Source: Rotaria macrura (lineage: Eukaryota > Rotifera > Eurotatoria > Philodinida > Philodinidae). Taken from it: a stretch of DNA of 64,000 nucleotides. The notes under the pieces were generated by a model. The model saw nothing but the letters and a program-made list of their open reading frames with translations. It did no database searches and was not told where the DNA came from. Shown here piece by piece: positions 62,901 through 64,000 of this stretch. The translations under genes and the position numbers were made by a program. The stretch's first letter is position 1. Each line of letters begins with the position of its first letter. The stretch spans positions 1 through 64,000 of the forward strand of contig OENT01000871.1 of assembly GCA_900239685.1 (NCBI GenBank), in the 5' to 3' direction.

Positions 62901-64000
62901 TTAAGGTCATTTCGTTCTACACAAACCAATGAGTTACTAATTAGTGAATCACATGCTCTACATCTTATAATAGCTTATTGTATTTTGCTGAGATCCTGTA
63001 AAAAAATTTATCCTAAAAACGAATCTGTCTGTGATAAGAAAAAAATGTGGCTCTACTGTAAACACATTGGAATACCATGAATATTACAATTGCTGTTTTA
63101 TGTGCATTTTTTGAATATTCTAGAATTGGTGCTATATTTCTTGGCTTGCGTAGTAGTAAGAGTGAACATCTCGATGAATCAAATCATAAATTTGCTAAAC
63201 AGATTGATAGTGGTGATGCATGGGGTGGTGAAGGAATATGGCGCTTAAGCCATCGTATACTTGGCTTGATTGTATTAGCTCTTGGCCTAGTTAATGTATG
63301 CTTAGGTGTTTTTCTTGCTGTACTACCTTTGCCAGTTTGGATTATATGGTGTATATATTTCGGCTTTCTTGTCCTGATAATCGCTGGTATGGAGATCGTT
63401 GCATTATTTCGTCGTCCTTCTGGCAAAAAGAAATCATCTTTAAACACAGGTAAGCTAAGTTTAAAAACAATACGTTACAAAAATCTTAATTTTCTTATGA
63501 ACGAAAGAGCGATTAATTGATGATTGTAAAAGAATCTCTATTAGAGTTGATTACATAGAAATGTATGAGATCATTTTGAATGTATTATGTTAAGAAAGAA
63601 ATAAGTTGTTTTGTATTATCTCCACTGTAGCAATACGTGAGGATCCAAAAGGTACATCACATTCATCATTCAAATATTCCGAAGAATCAGCTGAAGAACA
63701 ACAACCAAGAATGATACCTTCATCCCGTCATAGTACGAGCCGTTCTCTTCCGCCAGAGCCACCAAGACGTGATACTACTTTAAATCGGCGTGGCGTTGGA
63801 AGTAATGTTGATGATATGGCACCATTGATAAATAATCCAAGGCAACCGAGATCAGGCGATGTTAGTTCATCGAACGCACTTCCTCAATATCATCGACCTA
63901 ACGAACGAGAATATCCAGCGCCAATAAGAAAAAGAAGTGGACCATCAGAAAGTAGTGGCTTCGATTACTATACTGGCTATGCACCTGAACCTGAACCACC
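56969..64000 (+). CDS. Kelch-repeat ectodomain fused to a cytochrome b561 membrane domain (3' open)
   Basis: Predicted transmembrane haem protein with an outside β-propeller. Exons: 56969–57200, 57269–57647, 57714–57913, 57993–58101, 58244–58496, 58554–58640, 58905–59002, 61607–61826, 61882–62027, 63124–63449 and 63631–64000 (open). Frame is kept across all, giving 806 codons so far. A signal peptide (MKMTKLAIVFHCLFIFMSSI) precedes Kelch blades (FLILYGGRDQSG, GLYIFGGFG, LLLYGGC, VAVLWGGRE, MFVYGGRS). A Gln/Asn/Lys-rich insert follows the second blade. Five membrane helices come next. They carry the four cytochrome b561 histidines: HLHGIFQFFAYGVIFPIG, PLHMILQ, FKHAHAIIG and LSHRILGLIVLALGLVN. 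The tail is Ser/Pro/Arg-rich and cytoplasmic. b561 domains move electrons from ascorbate across membranes, often with a DOMON sensor; here Kelch takes that place. Long introns are 59003–61606 and 62028–63123. Ligand and acceptor are unknown. Confidence 0.9.
59003..61606 (+). other. 2.6-kb intron between the last Kelch exon and the b561 exons
   Basis: The largest intron of the gene separates the Kelch part from the membrane part, as expected if two modules had been joined by exon shuffling. It contains short TA runs but no recognisable exon or element. Small open frames such as 59978–60175 and 60950–61201 on the minus strand have no features. Confidence 0.6.

Noticed and set aside
63184..63447. 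87-codon minus-strand frame
   Set aside because: It is the antisense shadow of the exon encoding the last two b561 helices (63124–63449).

Overview
This is eukaryotic, AT-rich nuclear DNA from an invertebrate animal. GT–AG introns interrupt every gene except one. Intron sizes are bimodal: many are about 45–80 bases, and a few are 1–3.5 kb. Together with the gene content this suggests a rotifer, most likely a bdelloid. That assignment is inference; no sequence search was possible. There is no prokaryotic, CRISPR, rRNA or convincing tRNA content. I rebuilt the gene models by joining exons so that the reading frame stays open across every junction. Most of the isolated open frames in the window are chance frames in introns or intergenic DNA.

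Layout from left to right: (1) 1–213, a two-copy tandem repeat built on the 12-mer GTGCTTCGCACC. (2) 1500–16224 (+), a TRPM2-like cation channel in 23 visible exons; its first exons are missing or not recognised. (3) 17833–18540 (-), sigma-1 receptor with an uninterrupted CDS. (4) 20818–28853 (+), the DNA helicase HELQ in 24 exons. (5) 32486–34049 (-), a secreted protein made only of the region that forms the N-terminus of VWA7. (6) 37449–43298 (-), the microtubule-associated protein MAP9, whose 3.5-kb intron carries a 615-bp hAT-like non-autonomous transposon. (7) 47900–48606 (+), an unrecognised single-pass membrane protein. (8) 52797–53741, a large imperfect palindrome (foldback element) inside an 8-kb gene-poor stretch. 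(9) 56969 to beyond the right edge (+), a secreted-type Kelch domain fused to a five-helix cytochrome b561 domain.

The genes do not form a pathway or operon; they are an ordinary mixture of animal housekeeping and signalling genes. All six CDS starts I can place have a 3' splice-acceptor AG 3–60 bases upstream of the ATG. This fits 5'UTR introns or spliced-leader trans-splicing, which is known in rotifers. I found no obviously new multi-gene system. The points that most deserve a second look are the Kelch–b561 fusion, the TRPM2-like channel without its NUDT9-H domain and with a very short pore turret, the stand-alone VWA7 N-terminal domain, the palindrome, the hAT-like element with an 8-bp target duplication, and the GTGCTTCGCACC repeat family.
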